From Streptomyces sp. Edi2 (GTDB lineage: Bacteria > Actinomycetota > Actinomycetes > Streptomycetales > Streptomycetaceae), in contig NZ_JBEJGX010000003.1 in assembly GCF_040253635.1 (NCBI RefSeq), forward strand, positions 6,845,501 through 6,909,500: a stretch of DNA of 64,000 bases, in the 5' to 3' direction. The translations under genes were made by a program, and so were the position numbers. Positions 48,796 through 57,178 of the stretch are shown in pieces (positions within the stretch are counted from its first letter, which is position 1; each line of letters opens with the position of its first letter). Below the pieces are notes generated by a model. That model was not told the DNA's origin and ran no database searches. It was given only the letters and a program-made list of their open reading frames with translations.

Positions 48796-50034
48796 TCACG
48801 TTGTGGTAAAGCCAGCCCAACTACCGAACGCCGAGAGCTCGTTGGAGGGGTGCGCATCCTGACGCAGAAGAGCTGCGACGGTCTCGCGAACGGACGGGTG
48901 GAAGCGTGTGTGGTTGGGGGCAACCTTGCGGGCACGCTTGAGGGCATCGAAGGCACCAGCACGGTCGCCCACGCCGAGCTTCGCGGAGGCCACGTCGATG
49001 AAGTGGTGGCTCGACCGCTCGCCCACCGTGGTCGACGGAGGAGCCCATTCTCCACCAGCCACTGGGGCCCACTCGGTCAGTCGTGCCAACGCTTGCTCGG
49101 TGTCACCCAGGTCGATCATGGAGTGGACCTCGTGGATGCGAATGTTCGTTGGACCAAACGACATCTCGTAGGCGAGGGAGTCGCGGTTGCCAGCCATTCT
49201 GGCCACGTCTTCCGCCTCCCGCAGATACGTGTCCGCACGTCCCGGATTGTTCTCGCGAGCTTCCAGCACGGCCAGCTTCAGCAGCAGTGCACCGTCGACC
49301 GCGAGAGCGTCGTTCGTGAAGGAACGCTCCGGCTGGAGTCGTTCAAGCTCATCTCGCAAGGTCAGCAGCTTGCGCCGAGCCGATGAATACGCGCCCTGCC
49401 GCAGCATCGCGCCGGCCACCAAGTAGCCGGATGTGATCTGCATCAGCGGATCGCCGGAGTGCTGTGCAGCCCAACGGACCCGCTCTAGCGCGGTGTTGGA
49501 AAGATCGTGATGTCCCATCTTGTGGGCCAGCGAATTCACGGCACGGTAGGCACGGGCGAGATGCAAGAAAGCCTGCGCCCGGTCACCGTTACGGCCCCCC
49601 AGAGCTACGTGGGTGAGTTCCGTGACAACCGGTGGGAGCAGTGGGCCCATCGGTGCGTAGCGGGCGTCGCGCCGCAAGGCCGCCACCTGATCGACCTCGG
49701 AAGCCAGTACCGCGAGTGGGCGCGGCGCAGCCTCGACGTCATCGGGTGTGTCATAGCAAAGCATGATCCGTCGCAGCTCGGGGATCACCGCGTGAACGCC
49801 ATCTTCGGCCTCCGGATCGCCGTAGTACGGCTGCCCTGTAAGGACCTCAGTCCCGAAGCGCAGTGCTTTGGACAGCGCCAGGACCAGCGATGGCGGCGCC
49901 TTTCGCGCCCCGGATTCCAACTTCTGGATGTAGCTCGGCGAGACAGAGGCTTTCTGCGCCAGCTGAGCCGTGGACAGCTTCCGCGTCCTGCGGGCGACGC
50001 GGAGGCGGTCGCCCAGCATGAGGTTTTCATTCAT
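48796..50034 (-). CDS. XRE/TPR transcriptional regulator
   Basis: A 412-residue protein from ATG 50034. The N-terminal HTH is clear: LGDRLRVARRTRKLSTAQLA then QKASVSPSYIQKLESGARKA. TPR-like repeats make up the rest: QAFLHLARAYRAVNSLAHKM, SNTALERVRWAAQHSGDPLM, LLLKLAVLEARENNPGRADT and HFIDVASAKLGVGDRAGAFD. It is divergent from the peptide-modification operon, with the palindrome at 50305 between them. It is the likely local regulator of that operon. Confidence 0.85.
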   Translation of the reverse strand: MNENLMLGDRLRVARRTRKLSTAQLAQKASVSPSYIQKLESGARKAPPSLVLALSKALRFGTEVLTGQPYYGDPEAEDGVHAVIPELRRIMLCYDTPDDVEAAPRPLAVLASEVDQVAALRRDARYAPMGPLLPPVVTELTHVALGGRNGDRAQAFLHLARAYRAVNSLAHKMGHHDLSNTALERVRWAAQHSGDPLMQITSGYLVAGAMLRQGAYSSARRKLLTLRDELERLQPERSFTNDALAVDGALLLKLAVLEARENNPGRADTYLREAEDVARMAGNRDSLAYEMSFGPTNIRIHEVHSMIDLGDTEQALARLTEWAPVAGGEWAPPSTTVGERSSHHFIDVASAKLGVGDRAGAFDALKRARKVAPNHTRFHPSVRETVAALLRQDAHPSNELSAFGSWAGFTTT

Positions 50035-50630
50035 CGGTAGATCGGTCCCTTCGCGATGAGGCGCACTCGCTTCAGAGTACGGACATTCCAGTTCCGCGCG
50101 ACTGCCGTCGCCAACTGTTAACGGGGCTGGTGGCACTGGATGGCTAGACCAAGATCGCCTGGTGGGGCTGACTCTTCCCTACTTGGTGATCCCACGCCTT
50201 GCGGGGCGATTGAGAAATGGCACTTATACCTGCAATCGCGACATCATTTGGCGCCGGCGAGGGGCGCCCGGGGCCGGCCGTCAAGGGTCACCGCACGAAA
50301 AAGTGCGGACAATTTGTCCGCGAACGCCGATCACGCTGTGGAAGTATCTGCTTGCACTCGGTGCCGCACCGCCGTCGGCGCCAGCGAGAAGAGGCGATGC
50401 AAGCCCGCCACGGACGCACACACCTGCACCGCCCCATCTCACCGATTCCGCAAGCTAGTTCGACGATTTTCGCGCTGTCGTGACGCCTGGTCACCCGGCC
50501 TAGACTCGAGGTCGTTTGCCCGGCGTCGGGCGTGCGCCACCAGGGGTGCACGCCGCTTCACGCCCTGGCCTCGGCCGAGGGCACCGCCGGGTGGGCGCCC
50601 GGTTCCGATGAATGAATGAGGGGTGTTCCC
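50035..50630. other. Divergent control region, 596 bases
   Basis: Between the XRE/TPR regulator and the Nudix gene that leads the operon. No gene is supported. The perfect palindrome (50305-50321) and nested hairpin (50291-50308) are its main features. A-rich stretches near 50295-50302 could be promoter elements. Confidence 0.6.
50291..50321. promoter_or_regulatory. Nested palindromes, candidate XRE operator
   Basis: GCGGACAATTTGTCCGC (50305-50321) has perfect 8-bp arms. Overlapping it, CCGCACGAAAAAGTGCGG (50291-50308) forms a 6-bp hairpin. It lies about 270 bases from the XRE start and 310 from the operon start, a good place for shared control. Confidence 0.5.
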
Positions 50631-51065
50631 GTGCCCGAGAAGGTCACCAAGGACAAGGTGCTGTGCTACGTCGTGCGCGACGGAAAGCTGCTGGTATTCC
50701 GGCACACCGAATACAGCTACGAAGAGGTCGGCATCCAGGTCCCGGCCGGCAGCATCCGTGAGGGCGAGACGCCGGATGCGGCGGCCCTGCGGGAGGCCCG
50801 CGAAGAGACCGGCCTGAAGGACTTCAAGATCGTGCGGAAGCTCGGCGAGGCCGAGTACGACATCAGCCCGTACCGGTTCGAACTCCAGCGCCGTCACGTC
50901 TTCCACCTGGAGCTGACTGAGCCCACTCCAGAGCGGTGGATGAGCCAGGAGGACCACGACGGGGAGCAGGAGCCCACGCACTTCGAGTGCTTCTGGATTC
51001 CGCTGGAAGCCGCCCACATCCTCCAGTCCGGCCAGGGCGCCCTCCTGGGACGCCTGTACGACTGA
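50631..51065 (+). CDS. Nudix hydrolase
   Basis: A 144-residue protein. GTG 50631 is favoured by GAGGGG 7 bases upstream; ATG 50616 is the alternative. The box is AGSIREGETPDAAALREARE then ETGL, a full GX5EX7REUXEEXGU. KVLCYVVRDGKLLVFRHTEY and FELQRRHVFHLELTEPTPER are typical flanks. It leads the peptide-modification operon, 33 bases before the radical SAM gene. Its role there is unclear: it may clean up nucleotide by-products. Confidence 0.88.
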   Translation: MPEKVTKDKVLCYVVRDGKLLVFRHTEYSYEEVGIQVPAGSIREGETPDAAALREAREETGLKDFKIVRKLGEAEYDISPYRFELQRRHVFHLELTEPTPERWMSQEDHDGEQEPTHFECFWIPLEAAHILQSGQGALLGRLYD

Positions 51066-51098
51066 TCCCCGTCCGGTCACGGCCCCGGGAGGCAGCCG

Positions 51099-52994
51099 AT
51101 GCACCGCACCACCGAACAGCACGAGCATGATCCGATCGCCCAGATGTACCGCGGCTTGGACGCCGAGGATACCGACAGCGCCGTATCAGTGATCTTGAAG
51201 TTACGCGGTGAGACCTGCGACATCGACTGCCTGTACTGCTATGAGAAGCGCAAGGAGGCCCCGGGAGGAGCCCGGATCGACGCCGGCCAAGTTCGTCGGC
51301 TCGCCGAGCTCTTCCAGGGGCGTTCGCTCGCCGTGGAGCTTCACGGCGGTGAACCGCTGACCGCCGGCCGCGACCACGTCGCCGAGGTCCTGCGCGAACT
51401 GGCCAGCCAGCCCAGAGTGGTCCGTGTCTCGATGCAGACCAACGGCGTGCTGCTGGACGAACAGTGGCTGGACCTCTTCGATGCCCTGTACCCGGGCCTT
51501 GAGATCGGCATCTCTCTGGACGGGGACGCGGCGGGGAACGCCTGGCGGGTCGGCTACGACGGCCAGCCGGTCTACCCGCGCGTCGCCGCCGCGCTGCGGC
51601 TGCTGGCCAATCGCGGCCGGAAGACCGGAGTCATCGCCGCGGTCACCCCGGCCGTGCTCGGACGCGCCGAAGCGGTCCTGGACCACGTCGCCGGCTTCGA
51701 GGCGGTCAACGCCGTCAGCTTCGTGCCCTGCTTCGACACCTCCGTCCAGCGTCCCACCGCCACTCCAGGGCTGCGCATTCCGGTAAGCCGACAACTCCAG
51801 CGCACTGCCGTGCGCGGCCATGCTGGTCCCGCGTGGGCGATCAGTCCAGCCGAGTATGCCGAGTTCGTGCTTGCCGCCACGATCCGGTGGATCAGCGCCG
51901 GGTATTTCACCCGCCTGAAGCTGGAACCCGCTGTGTCCACCATTCGGCGGCTGCGCGGGCTAGACACCGGCTTCTGCCACTTCTCCAACCTCAAGTGCGA
52001 CCATGTCTTCACGTTCTACCCGGACGGCCGCCTCGGCAGCTGCGACGAACTGCCCTGGCCCCAGGCCGTGATCGGCCGCCTGGACCAGGTGCCCGACCAG
52101 GACGCGGTCATTGCCGGGCAGCGGCGGCTGCCCCTGCTGAACCAGGGCAGGGGTCTGATGGAGCGGTGCACTACCTGCGCCTACCGGTCCGCGTGCGGCG
52201 GCGGCTGTGTGGCCACTCGCTGGCGCCATGACCAAGCTGGGTGCCAGGACGCCTACTGCGACTACCGGATGCGGATGATTGACGGCATCGCCGCGATCCT
52301 CGCCCAACCCGCCCACCCGGAGGGCGCCTGGTGCCGCACCATGCGTTGGCGCCCCCGTACCCCGAACAGCATGCGCGACGTTGCTGCCTTCCTCGCCCGC
52401 TGGGACCGCGCCAACGCGGCCAGGACGCCTGTGCGGCTGCACACCAGTGCGCACGGCAACATCAACACTGTGGGCTTGCCCGGCATCCACGAGGCCGACG
52501 ACCTCGACCCGGCCCACCCCCAGTGGCGCGAGGCGATCGAGCCCGGGGTGCGGCCTCTGATCGACACCGTCACCCGGATGTGGGGACTGATCACGTACGA
52601 CAGCTGCCAGGGCCACGCCTACACCGGCCTTGACCTGGAGCCCGCCGAACGCAGAGTCGGCATCCTCCCGCGCAACCGAGCCGAGTACGCCCAAACTGCC
52701 GCGGCCCTGTGCCGCGCGGTCACCGCGGCCGCCCCTACCTTGCCCGCCGCGGTGCAGGTGACCGTCGGGCGCGCGGAGCTGACCTGCGAGGCCACGAACC
52801 GGACCACCCACGTGCTCGACCTGGCACTGCGGCTGGCCCCAGGCCATGACTGGCCGGCGTACTTCGACGCCGTGGACGCGGCCACCGAGGCTGTCGCGGA
52901 CGCGCTGCGCGGCGAGGCCCCTTCAGCTGGCCGCTGCTGTTCCTGCCCAGTGCCGCAACCCACCGCTCCCTCCTCCGAGGAGATATCGGCGTGA
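51099..52994 (+). CDS. Radical SAM/SPASM peptide-modification-type enzyme
   Basis: A 631-residue protein from ATG 51099 with GGGAGG upstream. SVILKLRGETCDIDCLYCYE contains the CxxxCxxC cluster (Cys40, 44, 47). VELHGGEPL and VRVSMQTNGVLLDEQWLDLF follow, then RTG-like AWRVGYDGQPVYPRVAAALR. The SPASM part carries FSNLKCDHVFTFYPDGRLGS and CTTCAYRSACGGGCVATRWR plus GCQDAYCDYRMR, enough Cys for auxiliary clusters. From about residue 415 an extra 215-residue domain follows (IEPGVRPLIDTVTRMWGLIT, YDSCQGHAYTG). Such enzymes cross-link or otherwise change side chains of RiPP precursors. The 54-residue peptide at 55988 is the proposed substrate. Confidence 0.85.
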   Translation: MHRTTEQHEHDPIAQMYRGLDAEDTDSAVSVILKLRGETCDIDCLYCYEKRKEAPGGARIDAGQVRRLAELFQGRSLAVELHGGEPLTAGRDHVAEVLRELASQPRVVRVSMQTNGVLLDEQWLDLFDALYPGLEIGISLDGDAAGNAWRVGYDGQPVYPRVAAALRLLANRGRKTGVIAAVTPAVLGRAEAVLDHVAGFEAVNAVSFVPCFDTSVQRPTATPGLRIPVSRQLQRTAVRGHAGPAWAISPAEYAEFVLAATIRWISAGYFTRLKLEPAVSTIRRLRGLDTGFCHFSNLKCDHVFTFYPDGRLGSCDELPWPQAVIGRLDQVPDQDAVIAGQRRLPLLNQGRGLMERCTTCAYRSACGGGCVATRWRHDQAGCQDAYCDYRMRMIDGIAAILAQPAHPEGAWCRTMRWRPRTPNSMRDVAAFLARWDRANAARTPVRLHTSAHGNINTVGLPGIHEADDLDPAHPQWREAIEPGVRPLIDTVTRMWGLITYDSCQGHAYTGLDLEPAERRVGILPRNRAEYAQTAAALCRAVTAAAPTLPAAVQVTVGRAELTCEATNRTTHVLDLALRLAPGHDWPAYFDAVDAATEAVADALRGEAPSAGRCCSCPVPQPTAPSSEEISA

Positions 52995-53614
52995 GCAGTG
53001 CCTCGGACACGCTGACGATCCACCAGTTACTTGGGCGGATCGTGTACTTCCACGCCCTGTTCATCGAACCCGAGCTTCGCCCCAGCATGCCGCCCGCGCC
53101 GGGTCCGGCGTGCTGCAACCACGCCACCGCCCCGGGGCAACTCTCCGTCGGTGAGCTGCTGCCGGACTCCGCCTGGAGGGCCCTCGTCGAGGTGGCGGCC
53201 ACCCTCCCGGCACATCACCGGCCGTGCCCGAAGGCCACAGGCGCCTGCTGCGCCACGTGCCACGTCGCCTCTGCAGCCACAGCGGTCGCGGCCGGATGGG
53301 CACAGACCGAGTGCCACAGCTACCGGCAGGCCAATCCAACCGAAACTTTCCTGCGCGACTGTGGCCACGCGGCGGCAGCCCGTCTCGGGCGGGTCTTCGC
53401 CACCCAACACGCAGCCCACTGCCCGGCGTTGGATCGGCTCACAGTGCCGGAGGCGCTCCCCGATACCGAGGAGCTGCCGCTGACCGGCGAACTGCTGGCT
53501 TTGTGGGCCGAACCGACAGCCACCACCCGCCACCCCGTGGCGAGTTGGCTCAACCACTGCACCGGCCTGGACGACGTCTGCCGAGTGCTCGAAACGAGAA
53601 GGACCGACCCGTGA
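52991..53614 (+). CDS. Cys/His-rich hypothetical protein of the operon
   Basis: A 207-residue protein from GTG 52991, overlapping the radical SAM stop (GTGA). It has TIHQLLGRIVYFHALFIEPE, PACCNHATAPGQL, CPKATGACCATCHVASAAT and DCGHAAAARLGRVFA, with a C-terminal LNHCTGLDDVCRVLE. About twelve Cys/His residues in pairs suggest metal or cluster binding. I do not recognise a family. Coupling on both sides (GTGA with 53611) makes it an integral part of the system, perhaps a partner or carrier protein for the maturase. Confidence 0.6.
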   Translation: MSSASDTLTIHQLLGRIVYFHALFIEPELRPSMPPAPGPACCNHATAPGQLSVGELLPDSAWRALVEVAATLPAHHRPCPKATGACCATCHVASAATAVAAGWAQTECHSYRQANPTETFLRDCGHAAAARLGRVFATQHAAHCPALDRLTVPEALPDTEELPLTGELLALWAEPTATTRHPVASWLNHCTGLDDVCRVLETRRTDP

Positions 53615-54342
53615 TCCACATCGCCGAGACCGTCGCGGTCGGCAGCATCGAGGGATTCCTTGGCTCCGAGGAGCAGACCCGGCTCGCCACCGCGATGGAT
53701 AACTTCCTCTCCTGTGAAGCACGCGCCCGCTTCGGTGCAGAACGGACCACCTCCATCCACGAGATCCCCGGCCACTCCCACAAGCAGGCGATGACGGTGT
53801 ACGAGCCAGCCGGGCGGGTGGAGATACCGCAGATCCCGGCCGAGGCCGAACAGGTTCTGCAGCACGCCTTCAACCGTGCCCGCACCGCCCTGTCCCGCGT
53901 CATGCCGTCAATCACCGCATGCCGACCGTGGACGTACGTCGAGTACGGTCCCGGCCAGCACATCACCGGCCACCTCGACGGCATCTCCCCCGACCCGATC
54001 GCCTGGCCGAGACAGATTGCCGGAATCAGCGTCGTGATCAGCGAAGCGGAGGCCGGCGGCGCCTTCTACGTCGAGAGCTCCTCCAGCAACCGCCTGTGGG
54101 ACACCCGTCTCGACCAGGCCGCGGACCACGGCTACGCGGACGGCATGTGGCTAGCCCACGACGGGGCCGACCATTCCGCCGACTGGTTCAGGCAGATGCC
54201 CCGCACCCGTTGGAGCGTGAGTGCTGCCCCAGGCACCGCCCTACTGTACGGATCCCAGCTCACCCACGGCACCGAGCCAGTGGCCCGCGGCCGGGTCGCG
54301 AAGTTCATCAGCTGGCTGATCGCCGAGAAGCACGAGGGGTGA
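53611..54342 (+). CDS. 2OG-Fe(II) oxygenase, prolyl-hydroxylase-like
   Basis: A 243-residue protein from GTG 53611, overlapping the previous stop. The metal triad is visible: HxD at His121/Asp123 (GQHITGHLDGISP) and His219 (GSQLTHGTEPV), with Arg228 (GR) for 2-oxoglutarate. ISVVISEAEAGGAFYVESS and APGTALLYGSQLTH complete the double-stranded beta-helix. It should hydroxylate or otherwise oxidise a side chain. It is coupled with the kinase-like gene that follows (GTGA). With the radical SAM and HExxH genes it gives three possible peptide oxidation steps. Confidence 0.82.
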   Translation: MIHIAETVAVGSIEGFLGSEEQTRLATAMDNFLSCEARARFGAERTTSIHEIPGHSHKQAMTVYEPAGRVEIPQIPAEAEQVLQHAFNRARTALSRVMPSITACRPWTYVEYGPGQHITGHLDGISPDPIAWPRQIAGISVVISEAEAGGAFYVESSSSNRLWDTRLDQAADHGYADGMWLAHDGADHSADWFRQMPRTRWSVSAAPGTALLYGSQLTHGTEPVARGRVAKFISWLIAEKHEG

Positions 54343-54983
54343 GCCGCATGCTGCTGGCCCTGGAGGGGATCGCCGGAGCCGGGAAGAGCACGCTGCGTGA
54401 CCGGCTCTTGTCCGCGGCCATGTCCGAGGGCATCCGCCTCGGACACATCGGCCAGTTCGCCTGGCTGTCGCTCGAGGCCACCCGCGCCCTCACCGGTCTG
54501 CGGGGCGGGCGACCCGCGCCGACCGGCGAGCAGGCGCTGTCCGCCGCCCGTCGTGACCTGGAACTCCACGCCTGCCACAACCTCGCCCCCGCCCTGTCCC
54601 TGGGCCCGGTGGTCGCCGACCGGCTCACCCTGTCGACCGCCTGCCTGCTCTCCCTGCTGCACGACCGTCCCGTCGCCGACTACGTCCGGAATTTGGCCGA
54701 GGTGACGCCGGCGCGGGCAGAGCTGACCGTCCTGCTGACCACCGAGCCCGAGCTGTGCCATGCCCGGCTCTCCCAACGGGCCACCTCGCGCCGCTTCGGT
54801 GAGGATCCGCCGACCGCCGCCCGGCTCGCCGACCTGTACGAGCAGGCCGCCACCGCCTGGACCGAGACGACCGGGCTGCCCGTGCTGCGGCACCCGTGCA
54901 CCGCCGAGCCCGACCTCGACCTGCTGACCGCCGCCTGCCTGGACCAGCTGCGTGCAGCCGCCCCGCGTACGGCGCGAAGTTAG
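54339..54983 (+). CDS. Thymidylate-kinase-like P-loop protein
   Basis: A 214-residue protein from GTG 54339 (ATG 54348 also possible). LLALEGIAGAGKSTLRDRLL is the Walker A region (GIAGAGKST). LGPVVADRLTLSTACLLSLL contains the DR that ends the lid helix, and LTVLLTTEPELCHARLSQRA gives the strand and Arg-rich lid. It resembles dTMP or deoxynucleoside kinases. A similar gene lies in the 7-deazaguanine cluster (25634). The role in a peptide system is unknown; a nucleotide co-substrate is conceivable. Confidence 0.75.
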   Translation: MSRMLLALEGIAGAGKSTLRDRLLSAAMSEGIRLGHIGQFAWLSLEATRALTGLRGGRPAPTGEQALSAARRDLELHACHNLAPALSLGPVVADRLTLSTACLLSLLHDRPVADYVRNLAEVTPARAELTVLLTTEPELCHARLSQRATSRRFGEDPPTAARLADLYEQAATAWTETTGLPVLRHPCTAEPDLDLLTAACLDQLRAAAPRTARS

Positions 54984-54995
54984 AGGAGCCGCCCC

Positions 54996-55877
54996 ATGCA
55001 CCTGCACCCCCTTCACCCCGCCGTCTGGGTCCTTGATCAGCTCCGTGACACCGGGTGGCAAGCGCACGATCTGCTCTCCTTCACCCGCGCCAGCACCCTG
55101 GTGCTCGTCAGCCGCGGCGGCGCGTCCCCGGTGGTCCTCAAGGCCGGCTTCGGCAGCAACCACGTCCTGGCCGAGCTGGACGAGGACAGCCGCAAAGCCG
55201 CCTACGGCTTCTACTGGTACGCGGAAATGACCGAGGCCGAACGTGCCCTGACCCGCGAGGACTTCCGCCACGAGATCGCCGTCATCCGCGCCGCCGCAGG
55301 GGCCGAGCACATAGTGCCGCTGCTGGAGGGGGGCAGCACCGACCGGTTCGACTGGTACACCATGCCGTTCTGTACTGGCGGCAACTTCCGGCCCTTCCTG
55401 ACAGCGGCCGATGGCCACGACCAGGTGGCGGCCGGGCTGGGCATCTTGGCTGACGTCGCCGAGGGACTACGGGCCCTGCACGAGCGCGGCATCGTGCACC
55501 GCGACGTCTACCAGGAGAACATCCTCATCCACGACGGCCGCGGGCTGATCACCGACCTCGGCGCAGCCCGCCTCACCCACACCCCCCGCGGGCCGGCTGC
55601 CCGCGGCCCCGAAGTCCACTGGCCCCCGGAGTACGCGACCTCCTACGACCGTGCCACCCCGGCCGCCGACGCCTTCAGCCTTGCAGTCCTGATCTACCGC
55701 TTCCTCTGCGCGGACATCCCCCGGCATGGCCACTCGCGACTCGGTACTGCCCCCACCGGCCTCCAACCGGTGATCTCCGCGGCCCTGGCTCCCGCTCCAC
55801 AGCACCGACCCGCGATGAGCGAACTCCGCGACGCCCTGTCCCAGGCAGCCGCTTCGCTGACCAAGCCCGGCCACTGA
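54996..55877 (+). CDS. Serine/threonine-kinase-like protein
   Basis: A 293-residue protein. VLVSRGGASPVVLKAGFGSN holds the ATP-binding Lys region. The catalytic loop is HRDVYQENILIHD (His168, Arg169, Asp170, Asn175), and the metal motif is DLGAAR (Asp187-Gly189, Leu replacing Phe). GPEVHWPPEYATSYDRATPA replaces the APE region. All key residues are present, so kinase activity is plausible. The substrate could be the Ser/Thr-rich peptide encoded next. A lanthipeptide-like lyase and cyclase are absent. Confidence 0.82.
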   Translation: MHLHPLHPAVWVLDQLRDTGWQAHDLLSFTRASTLVLVSRGGASPVVLKAGFGSNHVLAELDEDSRKAAYGFYWYAEMTEAERALTREDFRHEIAVIRAAAGAEHIVPLLEGGSTDRFDWYTMPFCTGGNFRPFLTAADGHDQVAAGLGILADVAEGLRALHERGIVHRDVYQENILIHDGRGLITDLGAARLTHTPRGPAARGPEVHWPPEYATSYDRATPAADAFSLAVLIYRFLCADIPRHGHSRLGTAPTGLQPVISAALAPAPQHRPAMSELRDALSQAAASLTKPGH

Positions 55878-55987
55878 ACCACGCCCTCGGAGGGATACCG
55901 CAGTGAACACCGCACGTTCGCCGCCTCACCCCCGGCTCCAAAGGTGCACGGCCCCAACACCCCTTTCAGGAAAGGACGAGCACACTC

Positions 55988-56152
55988 ATGAACGACCGGA
56001 TCAGCAACTTCCTCGCCGCCGTGGACGACCTCCGCAGCGACGACAAGACCGTACGTACCACTGCCCACACCTCCAGCGTCTCCGCCGAGGGCTGGCCTAC
56101 GACCGAGGTCCCGGCAACCACCGACGCTGCCACGGGCACTGACGCCGCCTGA
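55988..56152 (+). CDS. 54-residue putative precursor peptide
   Basis: ATG 55988 to TGA 56152, too short for normal gene calling, with AAGGA 11 bases upstream. GC3 is about 87 percent, the host coding value. The N-terminus MNDRISNFLAAVDDLRSDDK looks like an amphipathic leader. The C-terminal 34 residues hold eleven Thr, four Ser, three Pro, one His (27) and a single Trp (36): AHTSSVSAEGWPTTEVPATT then DAATGTDAA. It lies between the kinase and the HExxH gene and is the proposed substrate. An overlapping frame (55904-56142) has a good GGAGGG but poor GC3. Confidence 0.65.
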   Translation: MNDRISNFLAAVDDLRSDDKTVRTTAHTSSVSAEGWPTTEVPATTDAATGTDAA

Positions 56153-56254
56153 CCGCCGCGCACCACACCGGCGGCAGGCCGCCGGTGAGCATCTCCTGGG
56201 GTCGGACCACCACGGTCCGGCCCCAGGCCCCGCCCCGACGGAAGGACCCGACTC

Positions 56255-57178
56255 GTGGACGCGCCCACCACCGCCTTCTCGTATGCCCCCATCCAGAGCC
56301 TGCACCGCGACCGCACCCGGCGGATCCACGCCGTCGTCCAGCCCAACTCCCTGCATCCGGCCGACACCGCCGCGGCCTCGGTGACGGCCGGAGCCGACTA
56401 CTGCCTGGCCCACCATGTCCTCGAAGGCGCCGAGGCGGCCGCCCGCGCCCGCGACACCACCACCTTCGACTGGTACGGCGCCCACCCCGACGCGAACACG
56501 GCGACGCTGTCCACCTCCACGGCCGTCGGGCCGCGCATCGTGATCAACCCCGACCTGGACCGCCTGCCCCGTTCGGCGTTTTCCGAGACCCCCTACTACG
56601 TGCTGGGCCCCGACACCACCGCCGCGCGGAAGGACCTGCGCGAGTTGGCCACCGCCGCATACAACGCCGGTGCCCAAACGGGATTCGGCCCCCTGCTCAC
56701 CGCCCATGCCGTCGTCTTGGTCCTGCTCCGGCGCAAGCAGCTCGGCGACACACTCGACAGCTGGACCATCACCCGCCTGCCCGGCACTGTCTTCAGCGAT
56801 CACGTTGACGAGCCCATCGTCCTGGCCCGCGACCTCGTCCACGAATCCGGCCACAACTGGCTTAACGACGCCCTCGCCGCCACCGCCAGCAAGATCAGTG
56901 ACGAAGCGCAGTTCTACTCACCGTGGAAGAGGACGATGCGCCCCGCCTTCGGCTTCCTCCACGCCTGTTGGGCCTTCCCCCTCACCATGATCTACACCGC
57001 CCGCGTCCTGTCCCAGACCACCGGCGCCCTGCATCAGTTCCTGACCGCCTACCTGGACCAGCAGCGCGGCCTGCTCGCCCCGACCGCCGACGACCACGCC
57101 CGCGTGCTCGCCCTCATCCCCGACAACGGCCTACGCCAGCGTCTGCACGCCGTCCATCACGAGGCCCTCAGCCTGTGA
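56255..57178 (+). CDS. HExxH-type putative peptide beta-hydroxylase
   Basis: A 307-residue protein from GTG 56255 with GGAAGGA 9 bases upstream. VLARDLVHESGHNWLNDALA carries HExxH at His196-His200, then FYSPWKRTMRPAFGFLHACW and AFPLTMIYTARVL. This order (HE..H..L, YSPW....RP..G.LH..YAF) is that of the TIGR04267 family, now thought to be 2-oxoglutarate-dependent peptide beta-hydroxylases and usually found with radical SAM maturases. The first 130 residues (LHPADTAAASVTAGADYCLA) are family-like. It follows the peptide gene by 102 bases. Confidence 0.75.
   Translation: MDAPTTAFSYAPIQSLHRDRTRRIHAVVQPNSLHPADTAAASVTAGADYCLAHHVLEGAEAAARARDTTTFDWYGAHPDANTATLSTSTAVGPRIVINPDLDRLPRSAFSETPYYVLGPDTTAARKDLRELATAAYNAGAQTGFGPLLTAHAVVLVLLRRKQLGDTLDSWTITRLPGTVFSDHVDEPIVLARDLVHESGHNWLNDALAATASKISDEAQFYSPWKRTMRPAFGFLHACWAFPLTMIYTARVLSQTTGALHQFLTAYLDQQRGLLAPTADDHARVLALIPDNGLRQRLHAVHHEALSL

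Noticed and set aside
55904..56142. A 79-codon frame overlapping the proposed precursor peptide, with a good GGAGGG site before GTG 55904
   Set aside because: The codon bias is poor and the residues are His/Arg/Gln-rich. The overlapping 54-codon frame has host-like GC3, so I prefer it, though the ribosome site is a real point against.
55988..56152. Classification of the peptide as an FxSxx-COOH precursor
   Set aside because: It ends in TGTDAA, not in FxSxx, and has no C-terminal Phe.
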